A stretch of DNA of 64,000 bases from Symbiodinium natans (GCA_905221605.1 CAJNDS010002756.1:217614-281613), one strand, 5' to 3'; positions 20,340-32,337 are shown, counted from the stretch's first letter. Notes: a model not told the origin generated them from the sequence alone. Translations and numbers: made by a program.

Positions 20340-23300
20340 GGCTTGGGGTTTGGCCAAGAGTTTCGTGGTTATAGCCTATTCTGGTTTTCCCTATGCTGCC
20401 CCTACTGCTACTTTGACGTATCGTTTGTTGGATTGCCGTGGCACTTTCGACAAGCAGATGCTTTGGGACGTTGCCAGCGCCATCCTGCTGACATGGGCGC
20501 CCCACGCCCGCATGACGGAGGTCGAGGGAGGTCACGCCGACAGTACCATCCTGCCAGCTTGGAAAGTGCATGCAACGGCTCAACATGGCTCAACCCTCAA
20601 TAAAAGCTGAAACTGGCACACGTGCGGGGTGTACCACCAACAGCGCACCGGTGGCGTTGTGGATTGTTTTCTGCAAAACGGGGAAGGTTCTTGCTAGTCG
20701 GGTCCATCGGGCTAATCGGAAGTCCATGAGGAGCCATGGTCGGCTACAACTGCCATTTGCTCTTGGCACGCCATGCGCACATGTCCGCACCCCCAGGCCA
20801 AATAGCCATGCACTGGAAGCCCTGAGAGGAATGTGAGAACTACCAGAACTCTTGTGGCACTTTTCAGTAAAGTACGCGTGAAACTAAGAACTAATCATAG
20901 GTCAGCCACCGTGCTTGATTGCCTCTGCGACTGCTATGCAGGTGTTGTTATTCACTTGTCTCCCAGCTTGTTCATGTAGGGAAGGGCACGACAGGTAAGA
21001 ACAAGTCTGTATTAACTCCCACGTGTTCTATATGTTTGCACCCTCTCGCTGAAGCTGCAACAGCTTCCCAGGTCGCCCAAGCTAAAGCTGAACTTCTCAA
21101 AGTTCGGAGGGATCATCATCCGAGTGTACAACCAAGCAGTGAACAACAAGCTGCCCAGTGGCATTGGCTTGAGATGATTGCAGAATGTTTGGACCCCTGA
21201 AGACTAAGGGACAAGGGCTTAAACTACTTCAAAAGGTCTGGCACATGAAGTCGAAGCTCGAAAACATTGCCTCAAAGCCTTGTGTCCGTCGCAAGCGCTC
21301 GTCCCTAAGAAGCCCGAACAAGGACCCCAAACCCTGAAGCAATGCTCCACAGGGCTACAGCGGCTACTGCTGAGAGATGAGGATTCAGGTAGCCCAACTT
21401 TAGATCAACTTCAGCTCAGTATTTCGCCCCCGCTCTTCGACGAAGAAATAATGCGTTACTAGACGGGTGGCACAACCTTAAAGCTGTACCACGAAGAAGC
21501 AGGTACTCCTTTTTCTTGCGCACGTCGGACTTTGCGCCTGGGCGGTGATTTCATGTTCCGAGCTAGCTAGCAAGAACTAGGACCAGGAGATAAGACAGGG
21601 TCTTCAATGGATTGTGCAGGAAGGTTGCAGATGGTGGATCGAGTCTTCCGCCTGGAATATCTTGAGAGCAAATTTTCCAATATGGTTGTTCAATGCTGTT
21701 TTTCAGAGAGCCTGTAAATGCAACCCATCTTTGCAGAACCACGGCTGACTTTTATTCAGGAGAGAACGCGGGTTCAGTTCGAGTTCGACTTCGAGTGCGA
21801 GGCTAGTGGGCCGAGTGCGGAATCGAGCTTCAGCTTGCTTGATGTGCCTATTCAAGAGATAATCCCTGGGCGCGCAGCCTTGCTTGTTCCGTACCTTGGC
21901 TAGGCCACTAGCTGGTGTCGCCAAGCTGCAATAGGATTGTCAGGGTCTGCTTTGTGCCAAGACAACATGGTGGCATAGAAGCTGTTGGAAGCTCCGAGGC
22001 ACTTTCCGAATGCCTTTCAATGCCTTCAAGCCTGCCCCTTTCTCAGCAGGTTGGTTCTCGTCAGGGCTATGGGTTCGGTTCGGTGCTTCAGAAAATCTGT
22101 GCTGAGCATGGCGAGCATGGCCAGCTGATGGGCCTCTCCACAGGTTCGGGCTGACGGTGTTCCCCTTGAGGATCCGGAGGACAGATTGCAGATTGCCAAG
22201 ATTTGCCGAGAGCGTAGTCGCTGTAGTCAGAGTCAAAGCTCCTCTTGGTCTGGAGGAGTTTGAGCTCACACGAGGGGATGTGGTGCAGATGGGTGTCTCA
22301 TACCGTACAGAGGGCATCGCAAGACCCTACAGAGGCGCACCCGGGCCAACTATGGCTTTCTCTGCCGGCATCTCTCGTGCAATCTCTCTGCCATTCCGTG
22401 AATTCCCCAGTCCCGGGTGAAGAGCATTCGAGTAACTTGCTGGAGAGGTGACCGCATGAACTACTTCTCATTGCAGATCGAGGCCGGCAACTCTCATCCT
22501 GGAGATGTCACGAAAGCTAGCTGCTTTGGAGCTTTCACAGTTGTCTTGTCTTGGGACAAATAGGACTTGAGGGCCGTCGCCGGGGGGGGGGGGGGGGGTG
22601 GGGAGGCCTCCCCCGCTTTGGTGTCAATCACGAGGCGATTCCTTGCGGGTCCTGGGGCCTTGTTTTCGTACATGCGACGCCCTGCTCTCAAGTTTCCTTT
22701 GTAGGGGACGCTAGACTCTCTCTCTAGGTACCCCTGGAAGTGCTACACTAAGCTGCAATTGCAACAGCTTGTAGAGGGTGCGAGAAGCCCTTTTGCAGAG
22801 ATCCAGCAGAGAGAGCATGTGCAGAATGGACGTACAATGCAGGACATCTATGCCTTCCGACTGCAGAAGGAGCCGCAGGCTGGTTCGGTGGAGAAGAAGG
22901 ATCTCAGAATCCATTGTCCCGTGTGGTTCCACTTTGCGTGCCATCGATCAATAAGCGTTGCCACTGAGATTCATGTATGGGCTGTGCTTTGGAGGTGCAA
23001 CTATGCGCCCGTAACTCTTCCCGATCACTTTTCAAAGCTCCAAGTTTTTTTCTTGCATTCAAGCCTTGGTGGTCGTGCCTACGTCCTTATCCCACGCTGC
23101 AGGTTTGCACGTTGCATGGTCTGCAAGAGCCACTGCATGGCAGTCATCAACATATCAGGATGGTCTGCAATAGCTTGGTGTGGCCATCTTCTGTATAATC
23201 TTCACAAGTATCATTATGCTGCTTTCAACCATCGTTATCGTTGACCAAGCCGGTCATCGCAATGACCACCGCCATTAACGGCATCGCGCCTTCCTTGTGG

Positions 23301-23660
23301 TCATGGTCATCATTGTTACCCATCGTCGTTTTCGTAGCTGCCCCGCTATCAGGAAGATGTGGCTGCAAACCGGCTTTTCGAACGTGGCAAGATAGAGTGG
23401 ATAGAACGGAGTGAGAGTTTGAAGCTCTTTGTTGTGGAGAGTGTGGGGTGTTGTCCATGGTGGTTGGGCAGAGGTGGTCTACGCCGGCCGGTTGAGTGAC
23501 ACGCCGCCAAGATTGGACCTGGATGAGCAGGCCAGAAGCCTGGCTCCAGCAAGGGTGGTACTTTCAGACAGGAATGGCTACTTGCGGTTTTCCCTTGCAA
23601 GAAGCTCGATCAACTGCCGAAACCAAAGGGCACCGCAAAGTGGCACTTAAAGTATGGAGC
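20340..23660 (+). CDS. cluster of short exons, unknown protein(s)
   Basis: Coding-looking + strand stretches include about 20350-20590 (RLLDCRGTFDKQMLWDVASA then LLTWAPHARMTEVEGGHAD), 21045-21200 (AEAATASQVAQAKAELLKVR, QWHWLEMIAECLDP, stop 21200), 21218-21330 (LLQKVWHMKSKLENIASKP), 21340-21462 (QLQLSISPPLFDEEIMRY, stop), 21739-21890 (RVQFEFDFECEASGPSAESS), 22050-22135 (VGSRQGYGFGSVLQKICAEH), 22145-22215 (RADGVPLEDPEDRLQIAKIC), 22220-22315 (AVVRVKAPLGLEEFELTRGD), 22750-22950 (MQDIYAFRLQKEP then RIHCPVWFHFACHR) and 23480-23600 (DTPPRLDLDEQARSLAPARV). The 22750-22950 exon faintly recalls beta-rich segments of ubiquitin-specific proteases, but no catalytic Cys or His box is visible, so I do not call it. 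In-frame stops at 21200 and 21462 suggest more than one gene or retained introns. Confidence 0.4.
22582..22602 (+). repeat. poly-G tract
   Basis: About 18 consecutive G bases, broken by one T near the end, within a presumed intron. Confidence 0.9.
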
Positions 23661-23994
23661 AGTTGCAGAAGAGCACCCCTGTTCCGAGATATGGTAGAGC
23701 CACTGTCCTGGTTGAAAGGTGGATCCGGAGATGTTTTCTGATCCTGGCGAGAGGCCGGAGGATTTCGTAAGGTTGACTCGTCCTAGCTGTCAGCTGCGCT
23801 TGTGGTGATTCGGCTCCAGGCCGAGGGAGGGCCCTTACAACGGTCTCTGGACGAGGCCAAAGACGGGTGCCGAGGCCCACGGAGGATTGCCGTTTTGTGG
23901 AACAAGGCTTTTCATTGAGTGCACCTGTATCTCTGGCTTTGCCAAGTCTTCAAACTCAACAAATGTAATTCTGTGGAGCTTTGGACGTGCGTGG

Positions 23995-24270
23995 TTAGTT
24001 CGGCCGCACGCACAGATTATCACCGGGAGTAGTCACAGCGTTCTCCTCTGGAGGGTCTTCGTCTACGGAGTTCGGAGTGCATCCCGAAATGCCTTGAACA
24101 TGCTTCACCATCGCCGAAGACGACTTTATCTTTTTCAGGCCGTACTTGGTAGCGGCCTTGTCTTCAGCCTCCTCCGAGTCAGCGGCCTCAACGACCATCC
24201 GGGAGGCAGATTCCCCGTACCTCGGTGCATAAGTGGGAGGCGCACTAACCCTCCGAAACCTTAAAGGCAT
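23995..24270 (-). CDS. possible minus-strand exon (unassigned)
   Basis: A 91-codon minus-strand frame has protein-like composition: RMVVEAADSEEAEDKAATKY, then KKIKSSSAMVKHVQG and SVDEDPPEENAV. It is acidic with no known domain. It would be one of few minus-strand genes here. No flanking exon is evident. Confidence 0.25.
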   Translation of the reverse strand: MPLRFRRVSAPPTYAPRYGESASRMVVEAADSEEAEDKAATKYGLKKIKSSSAMVKHVQGISGCTPNSVDEDPPEENAVTTPGDNLCVRPN

Positions 24271-25700
24271 TCAACATCGAAACCTGGAGGCTTACTGCTC
24301 TTGCCACTTGTGTTTGCCCTGCGCTGTGACAGGGTCAACTTAGGCAGAAGCAGTGCCACCGGTTTTTTGGCTAAGATCGTGGCAAGGTCGACTTGTAGAA
24401 GCGCGCCGGACATTGATGTCAATACACTACGTCTTTGAATCCCTGGTCCCTCATTTTTCCAGACATCCCAGGTCGTGCTTCACCAGGCACCGCTGCACAG
24501 GCAAGAGAGCTGGGGAGGGCTTTTTTGTGTTTTTTGGATGCTGTTTTTTGCTTGTGGTCTGGTGGTGCTCTGGTGGTGCTCTAGTCTGCAGGTGCTCCGG
24601 TCCCCCCTTTTCTGCTCCGCCCCAACCCCACAGCCCTTGTTTCCGCAGACCAATTCTTTTTCGCACGGGACGCACTTTGTTTCAAACTTTCAACTTGTAC
24701 ACCCTGGACCAGTTTTTGTGCTTTTGTGCAAATAGAGGGCTTATGCCTGCATCCTGCTGTTGCACTCTGGTTGCAAAAGCAGTTGAGGCTGCCACCCAAA
24801 ACGCTTGCCTTTCGTCTCGCGTTTTGGGTTGCAGCCTAAGCTATTCGTAAAGCAAAATGATGCAGGCATGCCCTTCCACCAAAAGCAAGCAAAAAGAAAG
24901 CGGGTGATTTGCAGGGGATTGGGGTTTGGGTGGGGAGAGCAGGGCTTGGTGTTGCAGCCCCCAACCACTTTGTAAAACAGAATGCTGCGGCCCGCCATGG
25001 GAAAGGGACGACGACTCATGACGCTTTCGTGGCCTCCCTTCAAGATGACCCATGACTCATGCAGAGGTCAGAATTTAAACATGTTTAAACACAGCCCCAT
25101 AAATCCAAAATCATGCCACATCTTCCAAAACCCAGGAAACACAGCTCCACGAACTCCGAAACTTGAAGAAGCGGCGAACAAATCCTGAACCACATTTTCG
25201 CCTTTTCGTCTGGAAGCCCAGGGTGTAGAAATAAACTCAGCAAGCCTCACATGCTTCATCGCTGGTAGGCCCCATCTGTCTTTCCAATCTCGGCTGCTTG
25301 GCACGAATCGAGAATTGGGAGATTGGGACATTGGGCAGACTGGAGAGCAGGCTTCCACATCACTGACTTAAGGACAGTTCGGTCCATCTCGCGTGGGGAC
25401 GTTGCTGCGCTGCTGGTCTCCGCCATGTCAGAACCCAACTGCGTGAACACCGAGATCGTTGCAGGCTGCCGCACAGTCCAGCAGGGTCCAAAGTGAGCCG
25501 TGACAAGACAGGCCATTGCTTCCCCAGGCAATGCAGCACTTGCATCAACTTCTTGGTCCTCACGATTTGCAAGACCCAAGCAGTTCCAGAGTGATTGAAA
25601 CGCTCTGTGTCTGAAGCCTTTCAATCTTCTTACAACACAAATCTCGACTTCTGAGAGTTCTGCAAGACTATATAAGCCTTCCCGCGTAATGTTGGATTTG
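24271..25700. other. no recognisable gene
   Basis: No coding-like frame was found. A 50-bp stretch near 24520-24590 is rich in TGGTGCTC repeats of low order. The rest is unremarkable. Confidence 0.4.
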
Positions 25701-25711
25701 AGAAGCTGACG

Positions 25712-26352
25712 ATGTCCCTTGAATCTCGCCCGCTACCTCCAAGCCATGGCAACACCCTATGCAAAAAGGCCCTAAGCCCACGCAAAACGCTTGCCGCCCC
25801 AGCCCGGACCGCACAGGGGAGGCTTCCCAAGAGGCCGAGGAGCCCGGGCCACAGGTCGAGATCACCTCGACGATGCAGGACAGAGAGAGAGGGAGAGAGA
25901 GGAGATGAGAGAGGAGATTAGAGCATGCTCAAAAGAAGTTTCAAGCAAAAGAGGAAGGGTGACGTGGCCTCAGCGCATCTGGAGGGCCAGTTCCGGCCTT
26001 CCCAAAATCCTTTGGAAGCCCCGTCCACGGGTCCCGTTTCTGTGGCCCCTCAGAAGGAGACTGGCAGACAAGGGCGTCCGTGGTGACGTGATGCCATAAT
26101 ACATAATAATATGCCATACGAGCTTGTGTTTCTTGTGTTTCTCAACAAAAATTGCGCTGCGCGCCGCAGCGGGCAGCCGCGAGCCGCACGGCGAGAAACC
26201 CGCGGCGGGCTGCGTGCTGTGGTTTTCCATGTTTTCCAAAATGCAAAAGAGAAGTAAAGAAGAGTAGCTACGAAGAGAAGCTGGACCCCAGCACGCAGCA
26301 AGACACAGATGCAGAAAGGGGCGAAAAGGCTCTCGAAGGAGAGATGAACTAG
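25712..26352 (+). CDS. possible exons, Arg/Ser-Pro and Glu-rich (unassigned)
   Basis: A frame at 25712-25921 contains KRPRSPGHRSRSPRRCRTER, an RS/RSP-type stretch like those of splicing factors, though a GAGAGA tract just after it makes all frames there charged. A second frame ending at 26352 reads EEKLDPSTQQDTDAERGEKA and looks like a terminal exon. No RRM or zinc knuckle is visible, so a splicing role is only a guess. Confidence 0.25.
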
Positions 26353-26371
26353 ATGTTCACGGGAAGTCAGC

Positions 26372-26404
26372 GGGCAGAAGCGGGCAGAAGCGGGCAGAAG
26401 CGGA
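26372..26404 (+). repeat. 10-bp tandem repeat
   Basis: GCGGGCAGAA is present three times in a row, followed by a degenerate GCGGACACAA. Confidence 0.8.
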
Positions 26405-27240
26405 CACAAGCTCAAGGATCCACTGAGGGCCACTGCTTTGAACATGTTGGGTCGTCTAGAGCTTGAAAAACACAGCTGGAGCAGCTGGTGTTTGTGCACA
26501 AAGCATGTCGGCAGGAGGATGTCAGAAGCAACTTCGCTGCACGAGCATCTGCGCTGTCTCGTAAACGCAGAGGGAGTAGAGGGGAGTCAGGCTGCAGGAT
26601 GATGGCGAACAGTTGTGAACCCTGCCATGCTGAGGCTACTTGAAGCAGCTGGTGCCCAATACATGAGGCAGCTTGGGAGATTCTTGGAGCTGGCTGGCTG
26701 AGAGTGGAACTTTCACCTTCAGAGTTCTCAGGCTTCCTCGGGTCCATCGTGTCCATCCTTGGGTCCTTCTGTGAGGCACGGAGAGTTTCACAGCTCTTCG
26801 GGCACTCCGATGGATGGTCCAAACTATGGTCATGGCCATCATTCAAAACTCAACGATCAGTGCCCGCTTAGGCCATTATGGCCACTATAAATTGTACCCG
26901 GATGTCTTACGACAGCGGTGAGAGATGTCAGCTTGCTACAGTTTGATGCTGCCAAGTGAATGAGTATGACGTTTTGGCAGAGCAGCACCATCACATGCTT
27001 TCACGCCAAGATAGGACATGCCGGTGTGGAAGCATTGAGCTGAACAGCAACTTGACATCGGGTTCGCTGCAGTGTCTTCCAGGCCTTTCCATGCTGAGGC
27101 TGTTGAGCCAAGGCCCCCCAAGAATTCAATCCCTAAACACGCAGCAAATGCTGGAAAGGCGATGTGCGCGCAAGCTTCGCAGCTTCGCAAATCGATCCCC
27201 ATGAAGCGGCCCCCCATTTGCCCCAGGCAGTTGCTTCTCA
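26405..27240. other. nothing assigned
   Basis: Frames open on both strands are not clearly coding. No repeats or known domains were recognised. Confidence 0.35.
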
Positions 27241-28039
27241 CAGCTCTTGTGCACAGCTCGCGAAGTGTTGTTCGAAGTGCTCAAAGCCGACAGGGGGGTC
27301 AGCGGAAAGCAGCTGCAAGTAGCTCCTGAGGAGAGCCTGCAGAGCTCCGCTTCCAGCGCCTCTTTTGAAGGTTCGTCCCCGGGGCTCCCCAGTCTCAGCC
27401 AATGTGCAATTCGGCCTTTCCGATTTTCTGACAGTCGCAGTGCCGCATCTGCAGCTGGATTTTCCGCAAGATTTTCTTGTATATGCCCGTGTCTGAAAGC
27501 GTGTGAGTGGGTGGTGTGTGAGTGTGAGCATGTCCCAGGCCAGCAGTCAAGATAAGCTATGTGTGGCTTTCAGTATGACCCATGAATCAATGGATGGATG
27601 ATGATTGCCCGAATCAAGCACCTAAGGCTCAGTGCAGAAGTGTGTTACTCCATCTTGCACCAGCGCGTGCCCCAGACCACATGGCAGAGTTGTCCCGTTG
27701 TAGCACGCCATCCCTCTTGCTGAACAGATACAAGATGTTCAACGTGGACATCATTGTGCACCACAGTTGCAGCAATGCATGTTTAAGGGTGGCCTCCGAA
27801 GACCTAGAAAGTACTTCCGTTCAGGGTCCGCAGAGGCCCCCTTTGGTTCATATGCCGCAACTCAGTACACTCGTACCTTGACCAGGCATGAGGATGCCAC
27901 GATTGATGACTTCATCGATGTGCTTGAGGAGGTGCCGATCGGTACCCCAGAGATGTGGAGTGTCCGCAAGTTCATAGAATGCGGGCTGCACCCCGCGTGG
28001 CTTGATTGCCGGTTTATCCCGTTTCTTGCCATGACCTAA
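27241..28039 (+). CDS. possible exons of an unknown protein
   Basis: An exon-like stretch after the acceptor TTCTCACAG (about 27241) reads REVLFEVLKADRGVSGKQLQ, then becomes Ser-rich. A second, after the acceptor GTTGCAG (about 27769), reads SYAATQYTRTLTRHEDATID, DDFIDVLEEVPIGTPEMWSV and FIECGLHPAWLDCRFIPFL, and ends at TAA 28037-28039. The second has a strongly protein-like mix and is the best exon in this region. I do not recognise the family. Confidence 0.4.
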
Positions 28040-28044
28040 GAGGT

Positions 28045-28045
<1 letters not shown>

Positions 28046-28107
<62 letters not shown>

Positions 28108-28143
28108 CGAGAGCGAGAGCGAGAGCGAGAGCGAGAGCGAGCC
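28046..28143 (+). repeat. (GA)n microsatellite grading to (GAGC)n
   Basis: About 28 GA dinucleotides followed by several GAGAGC units. It starts a few bases after the stop codon of the preceding exon. A shorter (GA)n lies at 28249-28272. Confidence 0.95.
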
Positions 28144-28349
28144 CGAATTGAGAGAGCCAATCAGCCGATCCCTCCAGCAGGGTGTATGGGTTCCAGGACG
28201 CGGGGGTCTGGGCACACCTTGGCATGGGGTCCTCCCCAAGCCCCAAGAAAGAGAGAGAGAGAGAGAGAGAGATACCGGGGCGGGCGACGACGCCCCCCTT
28301 AGAAAGAAAGTCCGTTGAGCTGAGGCTGTGAGGGGGGAAAGCTGGTCCT

Positions 28350-28871
28350 GTGCCCTACCCTACTATACGGTTCGCCACTGAGCTCACCCTAAACAACGGG
28401 ACGGGCAGCAATACCCATAAAGAGATAGGCTCGTTCAAGTGCGAAGAAGAAGAGGAGACGAAGGAAGAGGAAGAAGAAGAAGAAGAAGAAGAAGAAGAAG
28501 AAGAAGAAGAAGAAGAAGAAGAAGAAGAAGAAGAAGAAGAAGAAGAAGAAGAAGAAGAAGAAGAAGAAGAAGAAGAAGAAGAAGAAGAAGAAGAAGAAGC
28601 AGAAGAAGAAGAAGAAGAAGAAGAAGAAGAAGAAGAAGAAGAGGAAGAGGAAGAGGACGAGGAAGAGGAAGAGGATGAGGACGAGGAAGAGGAAGAGGAA
28701 GAAGATGAAGAGGCAGAAGCAGGAGAAGAAAAAGCCGAAGCACCAAAGCCCAAACCTTACATCATCCTGCTTCACATGAAGTCCGGCCAGACTGGCACAG
28801 CTCCGCGCCAGTACTGCAAGTGCCTCTACGCCGCCGGATCGCAGAAAGAAGCTGGAGAGGGGCACGTTTGA
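28350..28871 (+). CDS. polyglutamate ORF over a (GAA)n tract
   Basis: A 173-codon frame from ATG 28350 is dominated by about 100 glutamates encoded by (GAA)n at about 28460-28640, followed by interrupted GAG/GAA/GAC codons. The C-terminal 50 residues are normal-looking (KAEAPKPKPYIILLHMKSGQ then PRQYCKCLYAAGS). Interruptions at the 3' end that conserve Glu/Asp hint that the acidic frame could be translated, but trinucleotide expansion alone explains most of it. The complementary frames give poly-Ser, poly-Leu and poly-Phe. No domain is recognisable. It may be an acidic low-complexity protein or a non-coding microsatellite. Confidence 0.3.
   Translation: MPYPTIRFATELTLNNGTGSNTHKEIGSFKCEEEEETKEEEEEEEEEEEEEEEEEEEEEEEEEEEEEEEEEEEEEEEEEEEEEAEEEEEEEEEEEEEEEEEEDEEEEEDEDEEEEEEEDEEAEAGEEKAEAPKPKPYIILLHMKSGQTGTAPRQYCKCLYAAGSQKEAGEGHV
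28458..28710 (+). repeat. (GAA)n microsatellite
   Basis: About 55-60 GAA triplets with one GCA, grading into GAGGAA and GAGGAC repeats. Tracts of this kind can form triplex (H-DNA). Confidence 0.95.
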
Positions 28872-28874
28872 AGG

Positions 28875-30430
28875 AAATCTTCGCAGGGTGGCAATTGGAC
28901 AGCTGAACCTGATGAGCCGTTATCAACCTCTCACTGGTTAGGGGTCTATCTAGCTTTCCGGGCCTGTGGCAAGGAGGAGGAGCCTTGCCACAATGGTGTC
29001 GCTCACAATTGTGAAGTTCGCGACCAGTTCAGGTCTACAACAAGATCGACATGCTGAACATCAGCCACTCGTACAGCCGAATAGTGCGGGACTGTTCCTT
29101 GCGAGGTGATGCAGATAAAAAATCCTTCGGCAGGTTGATGTGAGGATTCGTTCAGGCTTGTGACCCCTTAAATGATAAAGATGTATGAGGGTATCATGCT
29201 CTCTGTCCTTTGGTTCGTGGCTGTTTTGCTGAATGGGTGAGCGGACAAGTCCATGGATAATTTCACACTTGGCACGTCGTTCAGCGGTTTGGAGGCAGTT
29301 GGCGGTAAACGATCTGGGAGTCCAAGTTTTGAAATCTTGTGCGACTACAGTGAGTGCAGGTCCATCACTTCCGCATGGTATCACATGCGGTAGGCCGGTA
29401 GTCGATAGATGCCAGCGACTGCTATTGACTGCTGGTGGCTCTGTAATGTGTTAGTGCCCCAGTTGGTGGCGCATTTGACCGAAGGGCCATCCCACGGGTT
29501 GGGACGGCCAAGGTCAAGTCGAGGAGTTGGCAAGGCAGCCGTACTCGGTGGTCATCTCCGTCAGCAAGGGGCTCTGAGCTCAGTCTCTGAGGTGCGGCTG
29601 CTTCTTTGTCAGTTGTGATGCTTCGGAGAAGGGCAAAGCACGTTGTGGCTGCAGATGTTCTGCTCAGGTTGGGTTTGGATGGCCTGTTGGACAGAATCTG
29701 GCAGGTGTCCAGCTGCAAACGTCCGGAGTCTGAACCTGGAGCCCGAATCCTGAACGTTTGCATACGAATGCAAACGATACCGGCGAAGCCAGTTGTGCCC
29801 AGACACCATGGGGCTTGGTAGCCTGCCAGGAACTGGACCTGCGTCGAGTCTACACCAAGAAGAAGGCTGTCGTAGACTCATCGGTGTGCTGAATGGCAGT
29901 CGCAGAACTGTCGCAAAGAAACAGCTAGGGAGGCGCTGTTCGATTTCAGTCCGGCAGCATGGGTCCTGTGGGCTGAGTGCTAGGGAGAATCTAGGATGTG
30001 ACAATACACCCAAAGTAGTAGGCTACGTACCTGGTAGCTCTTGCCGGCGGAATGCTGATCCTCAGGGCCTGTTCCCGGATTTCACAGAGCCGTCCCAGCC
30101 TCGACCAAAAGTCACAGGAAGCGAACTATTTCTCTTGACTTCATGCCACTTTGCGGATGCATAACTCAGAGAGCTGGATATATTAGGATGAAGGCGACCA
30201 GAGTTCGATTCTGCTGCAGAATGCTTGCCTGCATGCCAAGGATAGTTCTGACTTGCCAGCGCGGCAACAAGACCATGACGGTCGAGAACGCAGTTAGCTT
30301 GCTTCACAAGACTCTCGTCTTCGCAGCGAAGATCACAATAGCCGAAGCCGACAATCTCGCATCAAATCCCGGGCCTAAGAATCGAGTCCAGGGACTGCAC
30401 GGGGCTCGTCCTTCGGCTGCCCCGTAAAAC
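28875..30430 (+). other. mostly non-coding; two possible exons
   Basis: A short exon-like stretch at 29829-29875 follows CCTGCCAG and reads ELDLRRVYTKKKAV before GTAGAC. A frame at about 30190-30400 reads GNKTMTVENAVSLLHKTLVF. Both are weak and unassigned. I see nothing else. Confidence 0.25.
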
Positions 30431-31130
30431 TCGGAGATTGGATTGAAGGTGTTCTCAGCATTGCCTGGGCCTGTTCGTGGGGTGAGGACCTGGCCACAAC
30501 AGCCCTAAACCGTCCTGAGCCCCAAACATTTCGAGTCTTGATTCGCTTCCACCAAGAGGAGCAATACTTGTCGTTGGCTCGACCCCTTCATTGAACGAAT
30601 TTGTCGATCATGACTGCGCGCCTCCCTTGTTGGGTTATTCTAACCCTCGTTTCATGAACCGGCCCCAGTGTTTTGAAGTTGTGAACTAAGTGCGTGAAAA
30701 GTTAGTCGGTTGGAGGGCGTGTGGCGGACTCAGCTTTCTTCGTCTCAGCCCAGGAGTTTGCTGGACGAGTTCAAGCACGCCTGCCCAGCTGTGTAGAATC
30801 TTGGGCCTGTGGTGTGGGGCCTTTGTTCAAAAGAGGACGGACGGCAGCCGCTCCAAGAAGCCAGCGTGCGCCTGCGCGTCCCACCACCATCGCTGCAGGT
30901 CTGCGCTCGTGTGGGGCTCTAGCGTTCGCGCATCCCCGCAGGTGTGTGGTTCGTGCCCCAGGCCCAAATCAGGCAAAAGGGATGCGTGATTTGTGTGATT
31001 CGGGGTGCAACCGGACCCAGGCCTCAAGCATGAGCTCCACGACGAGGATGTAATGCAAATCACAAAGCTCACGGCCGTCAGCTCCTCACGTGGGCTCTGG
31101 TTCACAGTACAAGATGGCTTAGAACTTATT
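30431..31130. other. no recognisable gene
   Basis: Frames around 30720-31050 are Ala/Arg-rich in several phases at once, typical of GC-rich non-coding DNA. Confidence 0.35.
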
Positions 31131-31134
31131 ATTT

Positions 31135-31372
31135 CGAGTATTGTGATTATGATTTGGATTATTGGTTATTTGCTATTATTATTATGATTATTATTATTAT
31201 TATTCTTATCATCATTATCATTGGTATCATTATCATTATCATTCTTGTCATTATTGTTATCATTAGTATTGTTATCATTAGTATTGTTATTATTGGTATC
31301 GTTATTATTGTTATTCTAATTATTATCATTCTCATTCTCCTTATTATTATTAGTATGGTTGTTGTTCTTTTT
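31135..31372 (+). repeat. ATT/ATC low-complexity tract
   Basis: About 235 bp made of ATT, ATC, GTT and related triplets. It translates to poly-Ile/Val in one frame, a hydrophobic frame I treat as an artefact of the repeat. Confidence 0.9.
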
Positions 31373-31379
31373 CTTGCCG

Positions 31380-32320
31380 TCTAAACGACATGAATCCATG
31401 TATGAGTACGTTCTTATGTTCGTGCACTCTTAATGCGAAATTGCGTCAAGGCTGAAAAGCAGAAGAAAATGTCACGAGCCCAGCATGGCCCAAACCCTAA
31501 CTTTGCTGCCCTACCTGAGTTCTTTCAGATTTCAGGCACGGAAAGAAGACGGGGACAACCTTGGCAGGAGGGAACACGCAGGTGGACCCCACAGGCAAGA
31601 AGGCGCCTGCAACCTCAAGAGCTTCCCAAATTTGCACGCTACATGGTGCAGAGCCATGAACAGGCAGGCTTTTGCTTCAACAAACACATACTCCCGACCA
31701 GGACAAAGAGAAGAAGGCACCGCTGAAATCTTGAGTTGGCTTGCAAGGGCCTGCGGCCCGAAGCTCATGTAGCAAAAGGGTGTAATTTATCACCATGAGG
31801 CAGACTTCAGTACCAGGAAGTCCTTGCGAAATCTTGCGATGCCTTGTCACGCAGCGAAACGCGCGTCGGGCAACGGTTTTGCCATCGTTTCCGGCAGAGT
31901 CGGTGGCTGCATTCAGAGAGTCCCTCCGTCCTAAGCCTGATCTGCTGGCGTAGCACCCAGGCTTCCCCACGAGGGGGTTCGTTCTTAAATGTTCTACATT
32001 GGGTTTCAGCAAGAGGAATCTGCAGCAGCAGGACGGTTGGGAAGAACCAGTGTGCTGTTATATAAAGCATTAAATGTCGGTTGAGTGGGTTTTTCTATGT
32101 CAGTCCCCCGTGGGATCAGCCGTCCCGTAGTGAAGCGATTGTGCTTCTCCGTCTGGCAAGGGTCGGCATGGGTCATTTTCCATGACCTCTCTTGAGAAAC
32201 TAGTGGAAGATCTGCGAGCGCTGCTAAGCCGCCAACGAGACATGGCAAGGTCGTGCAGGCCATAGCACCGTCGCATACTTCCCACATCTTTCCAGAAGGG
32301 CTCTTTCTGTTCGCTTTGCA
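31380..32320. other. no recognisable gene
   Basis: Overlapping frames occur on both strands, none with domain-like features. Confidence 0.35.
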
Positions 32321-32337
32321 CCCTAAACCCTAAACCC
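32321..32337 (-). repeat. interstitial telomere-like repeat
   Basis: CCCTAAACCCTAAACCC, about 2.4 copies of the plant/alga-type CCCTAAA telomere unit. It lies about 300 bp upstream of the ubiquitin-like/eS31 start codon. Confidence 0.7.

Noticed and set aside
22750-22950. Ubiquitin-specific protease domain
   Set aside because: There is a faint resemblance of one exon to a beta-rich USP segment, but no Cys box, His box or zinc knuckle was found nearby.
28389-28865. Poly-Phe, poly-Leu, poly-Ser and poly-Arg frames over the GAA tract
   Set aside because: They are the other phases of the same microsatellite and have no independent support.
31154-31384. Hydrophobic Ile/Val-rich frame that might be read as a membrane protein
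   Set aside because: It is encoded by an ATT/ATC low-complexity tract, and composition alone explains the hydrophobicity.
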